From Streptomyces sp. Je 1-79 (GTDB lineage Bacteria; Actinomycetota; Actinomycetes; Streptomycetales; Streptomycetaceae), in the NCBI RefSeq assembly GCF_025195125.1, contig NZ_JAMGSL010000022.1, positions 50,743 to 84,684 of the forward strand: a stretch of DNA of 33,942 nt. Reading direction: 5' to 3'. The notes below the pieces were generated by a model that was not told the DNA's origin, ran no database searches, and worked only from the letters and a program-made list of their open reading frames with translations. Positions 22,548 to 31,381 of this stretch are shown piece by piece. Position numbers and translations under genes: made by a program. Positions within the stretch are counted from its first letter, which is position 1; each line of letters starts with the position of its first letter.

Positions 22548-24116
22548 TCATGCGCGGTCCCTCAGTTCACGGCGGAGAATCTTCCCCGAAGCGGCGCGCG
22601 GCACCCCGTCGACGAACTCCACGCGCCTGACCTTCTTGTACGGGGAGACCTTTCCGGCCACGTAGGCCATGACGTCCTCGGCGCTCAGCTCCGCCGCGTT
22701 CGGCTGCCGGACGACGAACGCCTTGGGGATCTCCGTACCGTCCTCGTCCTCGACGCCGATCACGGCCGCGTCGGCGATCCCCTCGTGGGTGAGCAGCAGG
22801 GCCTCCAGTTCGGCCGGGGCGACCTGGAAGCCCTTGTACTTGATGAGTTCCTTGACCCGGTCGACGACGAAGAGCCAGCCGTTGCCGTCGACCCGGCCGA
22901 TGTCGCCGGTGTGCACCCAGCCGTCGGCGTCGATCATCGCGGCGGTGGCGTCGGGGCGGCCGAGGTACCCCTTCATGACCTGCGGGCCCCGGATGGCGAC
23001 CTCGCCCTCCGCGCCCGGCTCGGCGTCCTTCGACGGGTCGTCGAGGGACAGGATCCGCATCTCGGTGGAGGGCAGCAGCTTGCCGACGGCGCCGGGCGGG
23101 GGGTTCACGGCGGAGAGGGGGACGACGTGCGTGCCCGGGGAGAGCTCCGTCATCCCGTACGCCTGGCGGACCGGCGGCAGCTTGAGCCGGGCCGAGCATG
23201 CCTCGGCGAGCGAGGCGTCGAGCGGGGCGGCGGCGCTGACGATGTACTCGAGCGAGGAGAGGTCGTGGTCGGCGACGGCCGGGTGCTTGGCGAGGGCGAG
23301 GACGATCGGCGGGGCCACGTACAGGCCGTTGATGCGGTGCTTCTCGATGGCCGTGAGGAACTGGTCGAGTTCGAAGCGGGGCAGGACCACGACGGTCGCG
23401 CCGTGCCGCAGGGGCGCGTTCATCAGGGCCGTCAGGCCGTAGATGTGGAAGAACGGGAGGACGGCGAGGATGCGGTCGCCGGGGCCCATGGGGACGAACG
23501 GGTCGAGCTGGGCGAGGTTGGTGGCGATCGAGGTGTGGGTGAGCATCACCCCCTTGGGGACGCCGGTGGTGCCGGAGGAGTACGGGAGGGCGGCGACGTC
23601 CTCGTCGGGGTCGATGGCGATGTCCGGCACGGGGGCGGTGGACGCCAGGAACGACTGGAGGGAGCGGCAGTCCTCGCCCGTGTCGCAGAGGAATATCTCC
23701 TCGATGCCGCCCGCGTGTCCGGCCGCCGCGCGGGCCGCCGGGAGGAGCGGGGAGACGGTGACGATCCAGCGTGCGGAGGAGTCCCGGAGCTGCTTGGCGA
23801 ACTCCTCCGGCGTGGAGAGCGGGTGGACGGTGGTGACGGAGGCGCCGGCGCGGGTGGCCGCGTAGAACGCGACGGGGAAGAGGACGGTGTTGGGGCTGTG
23901 CAGGGCGAGGACGTCGCCCTTGCGGACCCCGGCCTCGGCGAGACCGGCGGCGACCCGCCGGTGGAAGGCGTCGACCTGCGCGTAGGTGAGGCTCAGTTCG
24001 CCGGCCCCGTCGATCAGGGCGGGCGCGTCGCCGAACTCGGCGGCACGGCCGAGGACGGCCTCGTGGATGGGGAGGGAGACGACCGGGACGTCCGCGTACT
24101 CGCTGTGAAACACCAT
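22548..24116 (-). CDS. Acyl-CoA ligase, cinnamate/4-coumarate:CoA ligase-like
   Basis: The 522-aa ANL-superfamily enzyme activates a carboxylic acid with ATP to an acyl-adenylate and then the CoA thioester. Motifs: phosphate loop YSSGTTGVPKG (179-189), QAYGMTE near 325, HTGDIG near 410 and catalytic Lys512 in SGKILRRE. It is the apparent orthologue of S. coelicolor ScCCL (SCO4383), reported to accept cinnamate and 4-coumarate; the acyl-pocket alanine that replaces a plant 4CL glycine is seen at SAAAPLD (Ala295). Its place in a branched-acid operon leaves the natural substrate open. It starts 61 bases after the dehydrogenase stop. Confidence 0.9.
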   Translation of the reverse strand: MVFHSEYADVPVVSLPIHEAVLGRAAEFGDAPALIDGAGELSLTYAQVDAFHRRVAAGLAEAGVRKGDVLALHSPNTVLFPVAFYAATRAGASVTTVHPLSTPEEFAKQLRDSSARWIVTVSPLLPAARAAAGHAGGIEEIFLCDTGEDCRSLQSFLASTAPVPDIAIDPDEDVAALPYSSGTTGVPKGVMLTHTSIATNLAQLDPFVPMGPGDRILAVLPFFHIYGLTALMNAPLRHGATVVVLPRFELDQFLTAIEKHRINGLYVAPPIVLALAKHPAVADHDLSSLEYIVSAAAPLDASLAEACSARLKLPPVRQAYGMTELSPGTHVVPLSAVNPPPGAVGKLLPSTEMRILSLDDPSKDAEPGAEGEVAIRGPQVMKGYLGRPDATAAMIDADGWVHTGDIGRVDGNGWLFVVDRVKELIKYKGFQVAPAELEALLLTHEGIADAAVIGVEDEDGTEIPKAFVVRQPNAAELSAEDVMAYVAGKVSPYKKVRRVEFVDGVPRAASGKILRRELRDRA

Positions 24117-24177
24117 GCGTGCCCCCTGGAAGAGGTGGAGGGTGCGGGAGTGGCGTGCCGGGTCAGGATGGACCGGG

Positions 24178-25311
24178 TCAGTACGACTTGGGGAGACCCA
24201 GGGACTGGTGGGAGACGTAGTTCAGGATCATTTCCCGGCTGACGGGGGCGATCCGGGCCACGCGGGAGGCGGCGATCAGGCGGGCGAGGCCGAACTCGCG
24301 GGTGAGGCCGTTGCCGCCGAGGGTGTGGACGGACTGGTCGACGGCTTTCACACAGGCCTCTCCGGCCGCGTACTTGGCCATGTTGGCGGCCTCGCCCGCG
24401 CCGACGTCGTCCCCGGCGTCGTAGAGCTGGGCCGCCTTCTGCATCATCAGCCGGGCCAGCTCCAGCTCGATGTGGGCCTGGGCGAGGGGGTGGGCGATGG
24501 CCTGGTGGGCGCCGATGGGGGCCTTCCAGACCGTGCGCTCCTTGGCGTACGTGACGGCCTGCGCGAGGGCGTAGCGGCCCATGCCGATCGCGAACGCGGC
24601 CGTCATGATGCGCTCCGGGTTGAGTCCGGCGAAGAGCTGGAGCAGGCCCGCGTCCTCGTCGCCCACGAGGGCGTCGGCCGGCAGGTGGACGTCGTCGAGG
24701 GTGAGCTCGAACTGCTTCTCGTTCGCGTCGAGTTCCATCTCGATCTGCCGCCGCTGGAAGCCGGGGGCGTCCCGGTCCACGACGAAGAGGCAGGGCTTGA
24801 GATTGCCCGTCCGGGCGTCCGAGGTCCTGCCGACGATCAGGGTGGCGTCGGCGATGTCGACGCCCGACACGAAGACCTTCCGGCCGTTGAGGACCCAGCC
24901 GTCCTCGGTCTTGGTGGCCGTGGTCGTGATCCGGTGGGAGTTGGAGCCGGCGTCGGGCTCGGTGATGCCGAAGGCCATGGTGCGCGAGCCGTCCGCCAGG
25001 CCCGGGAGCCAGGTCCGCTTCTGCTCCTCCGTGCCGAAGCGGGCGATGACGGTGCCGCAGATCGCGGGCGAGACGATCATCATCAGGAGCGGGGCGCCGG
25101 CGGCCCCCGCCTCCTCCAGGACGACCGACAGCTCGGCCATGCCGCCGCCCCCGCCGCCGTACTCCTCGGGCAGGTTCACCCCCAGGTAGCCGAGCTTGCC
25201 CGCCTCCGCCCAGAGCGCGGCCCGGTCGAAGCCGGGGCCGTGGCGGTGGCCCAGCGCCGAGACGGCGGCCCGGAGGGCGGTGAGCTCTTCACTTTCGATC
25301 ATGGTGCTCAT
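24178..25311 (-). CDS. Acyl-CoA dehydrogenase, isovaleryl-CoA dehydrogenase-like active site
   Basis: The 377-aa flavoenzyme introduces a 2,3-double bond into an acyl-CoA. Family signatures are AFGITEPDAGSNS (113-125) and QSVHTLGGNGLTREF (326-340). The catalytic base of most members (YEGT glutamate near the C-terminus) is replaced by RIAPVSRE, whereas GLNPER places Glu233 where isovaleryl-CoA dehydrogenase has its catalytic glutamate. This supports a branched acyl substrate such as isovaleryl- or citronellyl-CoA. The ATG overlaps the stop of the biotin carboxylase gene by four bases. Electrons would go to ETF. Confidence 0.9.
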   Translation of the reverse strand: MSTMIESEELTALRAAVSALGHRHGPGFDRAALWAEAGKLGYLGVNLPEEYGGGGGGMAELSVVLEEAGAAGAPLLMMIVSPAICGTVIARFGTEEQKRTWLPGLADGSRTMAFGITEPDAGSNSHRITTTATKTEDGWVLNGRKVFVSGVDIADATLIVGRTSDARTGNLKPCLFVVDRDAPGFQRRQIEMELDANEKQFELTLDDVHLPADALVGDEDAGLLQLFAGLNPERIMTAAFAIGMGRYALAQAVTYAKERTVWKAPIGAHQAIAHPLAQAHIELELARLMMQKAAQLYDAGDDVGAGEAANMAKYAAGEACVKAVDQSVHTLGGNGLTREFGLARLIAASRVARIAPVSREMILNYVSHQSLGLPKSY

Positions 25312-27203
25312 ACGGTCTGGTCCTCCTGTGCTTCGGTCTGTACGGGCTGCTGTACGACGGCGAGCAGGGCGCCGACCTCGACCTGGCGGCCGGGGGCGGC
25401 GTGGAGCGCGGTGAGCGTGCCGGAGGCGGGAGCGACGACGCGGTGCTCCATCTTCATGGCCTCCAGCCAGAGGAGCGGCTGTCCTGCGGTGACGCGGGCG
25501 CCGGGCGCGAGGCCGTCGGCGACGCGGACGACCGTGCCGGGCATGGGGGCGAGCAGGGAGCCGGGTTCCCGCTGGACGGCGGGGTCGGGGAAGCGGGGCA
25601 GCGGGGTGAGCCGGTGCGGGCCGACGTGCACGGCCGCGCCGTCGCCGTAGCGTGCGACCTCGAAGTCCCGTACGACTCCGTCGACTTCGAGCCGTACACG
25701 GCCGGGTTCGGCGCTCAGCACGCGGACGCCTTCGGGGGCGGTGACGGCGTACCCGTCGCGGGTGGGCCGGTAGCGGACCTCGTGCCCGTCGTACGCCTTC
25801 ACCTGGTCCTGCGAGCGCAGGTTCCGCCAACCCCCGCCGAGGCGGCCCCGGTTGGCCGCCGCGTCGGCGAGCGCGGCGGCGACGGCGGCGTACGCCTCGC
25901 CGGGCGGGGCCTGGGTGAGCGCGTCGAGGTTCCGCTCGTAGAAGCCGGTGTCGAGCCGGGCCGGGTCGTGGAAGTCGGGGTGTCGCAGGGAGCCGACCAG
26001 CAGGTCCCGATTGGTCACGGGCCCGTGAATCCGGGCCTGCTCCAGGGCGTGGGCGAGCTTGCGGGCGGCCTCGGCGCGGGTGGGCGCGTGGACGACGACC
26101 TTGGCGAGCATGGCGTCGTAGTGGACGGGGATGGTGTCGCCGGAGGCGTAGCCGGTGTCGACGCGCAGGCCCGGGCGGAACTCCAGCGCGTGCAGCGTGC
26201 CGGTCTGCGGGGTCCAGCCCGACGCCGGGTCCTCCGCGTAGAGACGGGCCTCGATCGCGTGGCCCTGCGCGGCCGGCGGCTCCGGGTCCAGGGCGCGGCC
26301 CTCCGCCACGGCGATCTGGAGGGCGACGAGGTCCACGCCGTGGACCTCCTCCGTCACCGGGTGCTCCACCTGGAGGCGCGTGTTCATCTCCAGGAAGTGC
26401 GCCCGGCCGTCCGCCACCAGGAACTCGACCGTGCCCGCCCCGATGTAGCCGACCGCCTTCGCCGCCGCCACCGACCGGTCGTACAGCTCCGCGAGCAGCG
26501 ACGGCGGCAGGCCGGGCGCCGGGGCCTCCTCGACGACCTTCTGGTGGCGGCGCTGGAGCGAGCAGTCGCGGGTGCCGAGCGCCCACACGGTCCCGTGCGT
26601 GTCCGCCAGGACCTGCACCTCCACGTGGCGCCCGTTCTCCACGTACGGCTCGACGAAGACCTCGCCGTCGCCGAAGGCGCTCGCCGCCTCCGCCGAGGCT
26701 GCCGCCAGCTCCGCTTCCAGGGAGGCCAGTTCGCGGACGATCCGCATGCCGCGCCCGCCGCCGCCGGCGGCCGCCTTCACCAGGACCGGCAGGTCGGCGG
26801 CCGTGACGTCGGCGGCCGCGAGCGGGGCGATCCCGAGGAGCTCCTTGGCCCGGGTCTTCGAGGCCATCGCCTCGATCGCCTCCGGCGAGGGACCGATCCA
26901 CAGCAGGCCCGCGTCGAGGACCGCCCGCGCGAACTCCGCGTTCTCCGACAGGAAGCCGTATCCCGGGTGCACCGCGTCCGCGCCCGACGCGAGGGCGGCC
27001 TTCACCACCAGGTCGCCGCGGAGGTACGTCTCGGCGGGCGTGGCCCCCGGCAGCCGCACGGCCGCCTCCGCCTCCCGTACGTGCAGGGCGGAGGCGTCCG
27101 CGTCGGAGTACACCGCGACGGTCGCGATGCCCAGCTCCCGGCAGGTGCGGAACACCCGGCAGGCGATCTCGCCCCGGTTGGCGACCAGCAGCCTGGAGAT
27201 CAT
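25308..27203 (-). CDS. Acyl-CoA carboxylase alpha subunit (biotin carboxylase plus BCCP)
   Basis: The 631-aa protein has an N-terminal biotin carboxylase (ISRLLVANRGEIACRVFRTC), an ATP-grasp with the glycine-rich KAAAGGGGRGM loop, the catalytic FLEMNTRLQVEHPVTEEV segment, and a C-terminal biotinyl domain with EAMKMEH, the biotinylated lysine being residue 584. It carboxylates biotin for the carboxyltransferase encoded just upstream. The gene starts 8 bases after that gene's stop; GTG 27206 directly before the ATG is an alternative. The linker region and genome partners fit methylcrotonyl- or geranyl-CoA carboxylase more than the acetyl/propionyl enzymes. Confidence 0.92.
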   Translation of the reverse strand: MISRLLVANRGEIACRVFRTCRELGIATVAVYSDADASALHVREAEAAVRLPGATPAETYLRGDLVVKAALASGADAVHPGYGFLSENAEFARAVLDAGLLWIGPSPEAIEAMASKTRAKELLGIAPLAAADVTAADLPVLVKAAAGGGGRGMRIVRELASLEAELAAASAEAASAFGDGEVFVEPYVENGRHVEVQVLADTHGTVWALGTRDCSLQRRHQKVVEEAPAPGLPPSLLAELYDRSVAAAKAVGYIGAGTVEFLVADGRAHFLEMNTRLQVEHPVTEEVHGVDLVALQIAVAEGRALDPEPPAAQGHAIEARLYAEDPASGWTPQTGTLHALEFRPGLRVDTGYASGDTIPVHYDAMLAKVVVHAPTRAEAARKLAHALEQARIHGPVTNRDLLVGSLRHPDFHDPARLDTGFYERNLDALTQAPPGEAYAAVAAALADAAANRGRLGGGWRNLRSQDQVKAYDGHEVRYRPTRDGYAVTAPEGVRVLSAEPGRVRLEVDGVVRDFEVARYGDGAAVHVGPHRLTPLPRFPDPAVQREPGSLLAPMPGTVVRVADGLAPGARVTAGQPLLWLEAMKMEHRVVAPASGTLTALHAAPGRQVEVGALLAVVQQPVQTEAQEDQTV

Positions 27204-27211
27204 CACTCGCC

Positions 27212-28810
27212 TCACATTCGGAAGACGCCGAAGCCGCCGCGCGCGCCCTCGACCGGTGCCGTGTGGATCGCGGACAGGCACAGCCCGAGGACCGTGCGGG
27301 TGTCGCGGGGGTCGATGACGCCGTCGTCGTACAGCCGCCCGGACAGGAACATCGGCAGCGACTCCGACTCGATCTGGGCCTCGACCATCGCGCGCAGCCC
27401 CGCGTCGGCCTCGTCGTCGTACGGCTGTCCCTTCGCGGCGGCGCTCGCCCGCGCCACGATGGAGAGGACGCCCGCGAGCTGCTGGGGGCCCATGACGGCC
27501 GACTTGGCGCTCGGCCAGGCGAAGAGGAAACGGGGGTCGTAGGCCCGGCCGCACATGCCGTAGTGCCCGGCGCCGTACGACGCTCCCATCAGCACGGACA
27601 GGTGCGGGACCTTCGAGTTCGACACCGCGTTGATCATCATGGCGCCGTGCTTGATGATGCCGCCCTGCTCGTACTCCTTGCCGACCATGTAGCCGGTGGT
27701 GTTGTGCAGGAACACCAGCGGGATGTCGCGCTGGTTCGCCAGCTGGATGAACTGCGCGGCCTTCTGGGACTCCGCGCTGAACAGCACGCCCTGGGCGTTC
27801 GCCAGGATCCCCACCGGATGGCCGTGCAGCTCCGCCCAGCCCGTCACCAGGCTCGGCCCGTACAGCGGCTTGAACTCGTCGAAGTCCGAGCCGTCGACGA
27901 TCCGGGCGATGACCTCGCGCGGGTCGAAGGGGGTCTTCAGATCCCCCGGCACGATCCCGAGCAGCTCGTCCTCGTCGTACTTCGGGGGCTCGGCGAGGGC
28001 CGGATCGGGGTGCGCCTTGCGGTGGTTGAGGCGGGCGACGATCCGCCGGGCCTGGCGCAGGGCGTCAGTCTCGTCGACGGCGTAGTGGTCGGCGAGACCG
28101 GAGGTGCGGGCGTGCATCTCGGCGCCGCCGAGCGACTCGTCGTCGCTCTCCTCCCCCGTCGCCATCTTCACCAGCGGCGGGCCGCCGAGGAAGACCTTCG
28201 ACCGCTCCTTGATCATCACGGTGTGGTCGGACATGCCGGGGACGTACGCCCCGCCGGCCGTGGAGTTGCCGAAGACCACCGCGATGGTGGGGATGCCGGC
28301 GGCGGAGAGCCTGGTCAGGTCGCGGAAGAGCGCGCCGCCGGGGATGAAGATCTCCTTCTGGGACGGCAGATCGGCGCCCCCGGACTCGACGAGGGAGATG
28401 ACCGGGAGCCGGTTGGCGTAGGCGATCTCGTTGGCGCGCAGGGCCTTCTTGAGCGTCCACGGGTTGGACGCGCCGCCGCGCACGGTCGGGTCGTTGGCGG
28501 TGATCAGGCACTCGACGCCCTCGACGACGCCGATGCCGGTGACGATCGACGCGCCGACCGGATAGTCGCTGCCCCAGGCGGCGAGCGGGGAGAGCTCCAG
28601 GAAGGGGGTGTCGGGGTCGAGGAGCAGCTCGATCCGCTCGCGGGCGAGCAGCTTGCCGCGCTTCCGGTGCCGTTGGACGTACTTCTCGCCGCCGCCGGCG
28701 AGCGCCTTGGTGTGCTCGGTGTCCAGGGCGGCGAGCTTGTCGAGCATGGCGGCGCGGTGGGCCGCGTAGTCGGGTCCGCCCGTGTCGAGGGCGGAGGCGA
28801 GGACGGTCAC
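27212..28810 (-). CDS. Acyl-CoA carboxyltransferase beta subunit (methylcrotonyl/geranyl-CoA type)
   Basis: The 532-aa protein has the two crotonase-like carboxyltransferase halves: N-half with GNSTAGGAYVPGMSD and the oxyanion glycines, C-half with QGVLFSAESQKAAQFIQL, NTTGYMVGKEYEQGGI and SYGAGHYGMCGRAYDPRF. The GMCGRAYDPRF and GPPLVKMATGEE stretches closely resemble methylcrotonyl-CoA carboxylase beta rather than AccD/PccB. It transfers carboxyl from biotin to the gamma carbon of an alpha,beta-unsaturated acyl-CoA. The start is GTG, preceded by GGAGGAA and overlapping the AtuA stop (GTGA). Which of the two known substrates is used cannot be told without alignment. Confidence 0.92.
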   Translation of the reverse strand: MTVLASALDTGGPDYAAHRAAMLDKLAALDTEHTKALAGGGEKYVQRHRKRGKLLARERIELLLDPDTPFLELSPLAAWGSDYPVGASIVTGIGVVEGVECLITANDPTVRGGASNPWTLKKALRANEIAYANRLPVISLVESGGADLPSQKEIFIPGGALFRDLTRLSAAGIPTIAVVFGNSTAGGAYVPGMSDHTVMIKERSKVFLGGPPLVKMATGEESDDESLGGAEMHARTSGLADHYAVDETDALRQARRIVARLNHRKAHPDPALAEPPKYDEDELLGIVPGDLKTPFDPREVIARIVDGSDFDEFKPLYGPSLVTGWAELHGHPVGILANAQGVLFSAESQKAAQFIQLANQRDIPLVFLHNTTGYMVGKEYEQGGIIKHGAMMINAVSNSKVPHLSVLMGASYGAGHYGMCGRAYDPRFLFAWPSAKSAVMGPQQLAGVLSIVARASAAAKGQPYDDEADAGLRAMVEAQIESESLPMFLSGRLYDDGVIDPRDTRTVLGLCLSAIHTAPVEGARGGFGVFRM

Positions 28811-30516
28811 GGCTGTTCCTCCAGAAGGTCCACCGGGATGTCGAGACGACGCGAGCGGAGCCACTCGCCGAGGGCTTTGGCCTGGGGGTCGAAGCGGGCC
28901 TGGGAGGCGACTCCTTCGCCGAGGATTCCGGTGACGACGAAGTTCACCGCGCGCAGGTTCGGCAGGACGTGCCGTACGACGTCCAGTGCGGCCGTCTCCG
29001 GCAGGAGCCGGCGGAAGGTGTCCACGGTGAGGGTGTGGACGAGCCAGCGCCACGCGGCGTCGGTGCGGACCCAGACGCCGATGTTCGCGTCGCCTCCCTT
29101 GTCGCCGCTGCGGGCTCCGGCGACGAGACCGAGCGGGGCGCGGCGCACCGGGCCCTCGGGCGGCGGTTCGGGGAGCGGGGGCCCGTCCACCGGCGCCAAC
29201 TCCCGCGTTTCGGCGGGTACGGGGAGGCGGACGCGGCTCCCGTCGGGCAGGACGGCGGTGTGCGGGACGTCGGCGGCGGGGACGTACGCGGCCTCGAAGA
29301 CGCCGTAGGGCGCCCCCTTGCCGGGCGGGGCGGTGACATGGAAGCCGGGGTAGCTCGCGAGGGCCAGTTCGATCGCGGCGCCGCTGAGGGCGCGGCCGAC
29401 GGGCTCGGGCGCGGGGTCGCGGACGACGAGCCGAAGGAGGGCGCTCGCTGTCTCCTCGGTCGGGGCGTCCGTGTGGTCGGTACGGGCCAGCTCCCAGCGG
29501 ACCTCGGCGGGACGGGACTTCGAGCGGGCGAACGCGTCCTCGACCTGCTCCTTGACGAGCTGGGCCTTGGCCTCGATGTCGAGGCCGGTGAGGACGAGGA
29601 CGACCTCGTTGCGGAAGCCGCCGATCCTGGTGAGCCCGGCCTTGAGGGTGGGCGGCGGGGCCTCCCCCCGTACGCCGTCGATCCGCACCCGGTCCGGCCC
29701 TTCCTGGGTGAGCCGTACGGTGTCGAGCCGGGCGGTCACGTCGGGGCCGGCGTAGCGGGCGCCGGACGTCTCGTACAGGAGCTGCGCGGTGACGGTGCCG
29801 AGGTCGACGAGGCCGCCGGTGCCGGGGTGCTTGGTGATGACGGCGCTTCCGTCGGCGTGGAGTTCGGCGAGCGGGAAGCCGGGGCGGCGGAGCGCGTGCC
29901 GGTCGTGACGGGCGAAGAAGGCGTAGTTGCCGCCGGTGGCCTGGGTGCCGCACTCCAGGACGTGCCCGGCGACGACCGCGCCGGCCAGCCGGTCGTACCG
30001 GTCGGGGTCCTTCTGGTCCCAGCCGAACCGCCACTGGGCCGGGCCGGTGACGAGGGCGGCGTCGGTCACCCGTCCGGTGACGACGACATCGGCTCCGGCG
30101 GCCAGGCAGGCGGCGATGCCGGCGCCGCCGAGGTAGGCGTTGGCGGTCAGGACTCCGTCCCGGGGCGGGAGCCGGTCGCCCTCGACGTACGCGACGCGGG
30201 TGGGCAGTCCGAGCCGGTCGGCGAGTTCGCCGAGGGCCGAGGCGAGTCCGGCGGGGTTGAGGCCGCCCGCGTTGGTGACGATCCGCACGCCGCGTTCGTG
30301 GGCGAGGCCGAGGCCCTCCTCCATCTGCCGCAGGAACGTCTTGGCGTAGCCGGCGGCGGGGTCCTTCAGGAGGTCCCTGCCGAGGATGAGCATGGTCAGT
30401 TCGGCGAGGTAGTCGCCGGTGAGGACGTCGAGTTCGCCGCCGGTGAGCATCTCGCGGACGGCGTCGAAGCGGTCGCCGTAGAACCCGGAGGCGTTGCCGA
30501 TGCGCAGGACGTCCAC
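28807..30516 (-). CDS. atuA: AtuA-family protein (acyclic terpene utilisation)
   Basis: The 569-aa protein consists of the large N-terminal AtuA/DUF1446 domain (residues 1-360; RIGNASGFYGDRFDA, NAGGLNPAGLA, TGRVTDAALV) and the C-terminal AtuA-like ferredoxin-fold domain containing ARSGDKGGDANIGVWV near 470-490. In Pseudomonas AtuA is encoded with geranyl-CoA carboxylase and needed for acyclic terpene use, but its reaction is not known. Here the GTG start shares one base with the stop of the TIGR03084 gene (TAGTG), and its own stop overlaps the carboxyltransferase start. This gene is the best hint that the operon is atu-like. Confidence 0.88.
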   Translation of the reverse strand: MDVLRIGNASGFYGDRFDAVREMLTGGELDVLTGDYLAELTMLILGRDLLKDPAAGYAKTFLRQMEEGLGLAHERGVRIVTNAGGLNPAGLASALGELADRLGLPTRVAYVEGDRLPPRDGVLTANAYLGGAGIAACLAAGADVVVTGRVTDAALVTGPAQWRFGWDQKDPDRYDRLAGAVVAGHVLECGTQATGGNYAFFARHDRHALRRPGFPLAELHADGSAVITKHPGTGGLVDLGTVTAQLLYETSGARYAGPDVTARLDTVRLTQEGPDRVRIDGVRGEAPPPTLKAGLTRIGGFRNEVVLVLTGLDIEAKAQLVKEQVEDAFARSKSRPAEVRWELARTDHTDAPTEETASALLRLVVRDPAPEPVGRALSGAAIELALASYPGFHVTAPPGKGAPYGVFEAAYVPAADVPHTAVLPDGSRVRLPVPAETRELAPVDGPPLPEPPPEGPVRRAPLGLVAGARSGDKGGDANIGVWVRTDAAWRWLVHTLTVDTFRRLLPETAALDVVRHVLPNLRAVNFVVTGILGEGVASQARFDPQAKALGEWLRSRRLDIPVDLLEEQP

Positions 30517-31304
30517 TAGGCCCCCCGGGGTGCGCGGCCGGTGCCGGCCGGGCCCGCGAAGGCCTGGGCGATGGTGAGCCAGTGCGCCGCGTCCTCGCCC
30601 GTCGCTTCGAGGGCGGTGTCGTCGCGGTGGACCCGCTGGGTGACGAGGAGGCAGAAGTCGAGGGCGGGGCCGGTGATCCGCTGGGCGGCGCCTTCGGGCC
30701 CGTACGCCCACTTCTGGCCGTCGGGGGCGGTCAGCTCGACCCGGAAGGGGTCGGCTGGCGGGGTGGTCCCCCGTACGAGATAGGCGTAGTCGCGGGCGCG
30801 GATGCCGATCCAGGCGACGTGGCGCAGCCGGGCGGTCGGCTCACGTACGGCTCCGAGGGCGTCGGCGATGTCCTGCCCGTGCGCCCAGGTCTCCATGAGC
30901 CGGGCGGTGGCCATCGAGGCGGCGCTCATGGACGGCCCGTACCAGGGGAAACGGGCGCCGGGCGGGGCGGAGGTCAGGGCCGTCCGCAGCCGCTCGCGCC
31001 CGACGCGCCACCGGCCGAGGAGTTCGGCGGGCGGCAGCGCGGCACCCTCCTGCGCGCCGTCGTCCACGAACGTCCCGGGCGCGGCGAGGGCCTTCTCGGT
31101 CTCGGCCGCGAAACCCTCGGGGTCGGTGACGGCGAGCAGGGCGGCCCGGTCCGTCCAGGCGAGATGCGCGATCTGGTGGGCGACGGTCCAGCCGGGCGCG
31201 GGGGTGGACGCGGCCCATCTGTCGTCGCCCAGCTCCCGTACGAGCCGGTCGACTTCCTCGCTCTCACTGCGCAGATCGTCGAGGACGACGGCAGGGTCGG
31301 ACAC
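30516..31304 (-). CDS. TIGR03084-like DinB/maleylpyruvate isomerase-fold protein
   Basis: The 262-aa product belongs to the TIGR03084 family: a four-helix DinB-like domain with potential metal ligands in TVAHQIAHLAWTD (His43, His47) and in ARLMETWAHGQDIADALG (Glu, His, Asp), plus a C-terminal domain LTAPDGQKWAYGPEGAAQRITG. Related folds bind zinc or nickel and some use mycothiol. As first gene of the operon it may process or protect an intermediate, but no reaction is known. GTG 31304 is preferred because AGGGGAG lies 8 bases before it; an ATG at 31325 adds seven residues. Confidence 0.8.
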   Translation of the reverse strand: MSDPAVVLDDLRSESEEVDRLVRELGDDRWAASTPAPGWTVAHQIAHLAWTDRAALLAVTDPEGFAAETEKALAAPGTFVDDGAQEGAALPPAELLGRWRVGRERLRTALTSAPPGARFPWYGPSMSAASMATARLMETWAHGQDIADALGAVREPTARLRHVAWIGIRARDYAYLVRGTTPPADPFRVELTAPDGQKWAYGPEGAAQRITGPALDFCLLVTQRVHRDDTALEATGEDAAHWLTIAQAFAGPAGTGRAPRGA

Positions 31305-31363
31305 GGTGCGCTCCCCTCGGGACACGGGCGTGTGCCGAGGAGCATGGCAGCGACGGAAGAAAC

Positions 31364-31381
31364 AATCAAGCGTGCTTGCTT
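31364..31381. promoter_or_regulatory. Palindromic operator of the atu-like operon
   Basis: AATCAAGCGTGCTTGCTT contains the perfect palindrome CAAGC-GT-GCTTG with matching outer AA/TT. It is 60 bp upstream of the operon's first start codon and of the size bound by TetR repressors such as the one ending the operon. On the minus strand TTGATT overlapping it could be a -35 box. Confidence 0.55.

Noticed and set aside
24178..26901. A 907-codon minus-strand frame covering the dehydrogenase
   Set aside because: Only its last 377 codons (from 25311) match acyl-CoA dehydrogenase. The front part is out of frame over the biotin carboxylase gene, so this is not a fusion protein.
27263..29308. A 681-codon plus-strand open frame opposite the carboxylase genes
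   Set aside because: It is the mirror of two clearly recognisable enzymes. High GC removes stop codons from antisense frames, and the predicted protein has only low-complexity D/G/R/V composition.
27212..30034. A 940-codon minus-strand frame joining AtuA sequence to the carboxyltransferase
   Set aside because: The N-terminal portion is the wrong frame of atuA. The real start is GTG 28810 with a GGAGGAA site.
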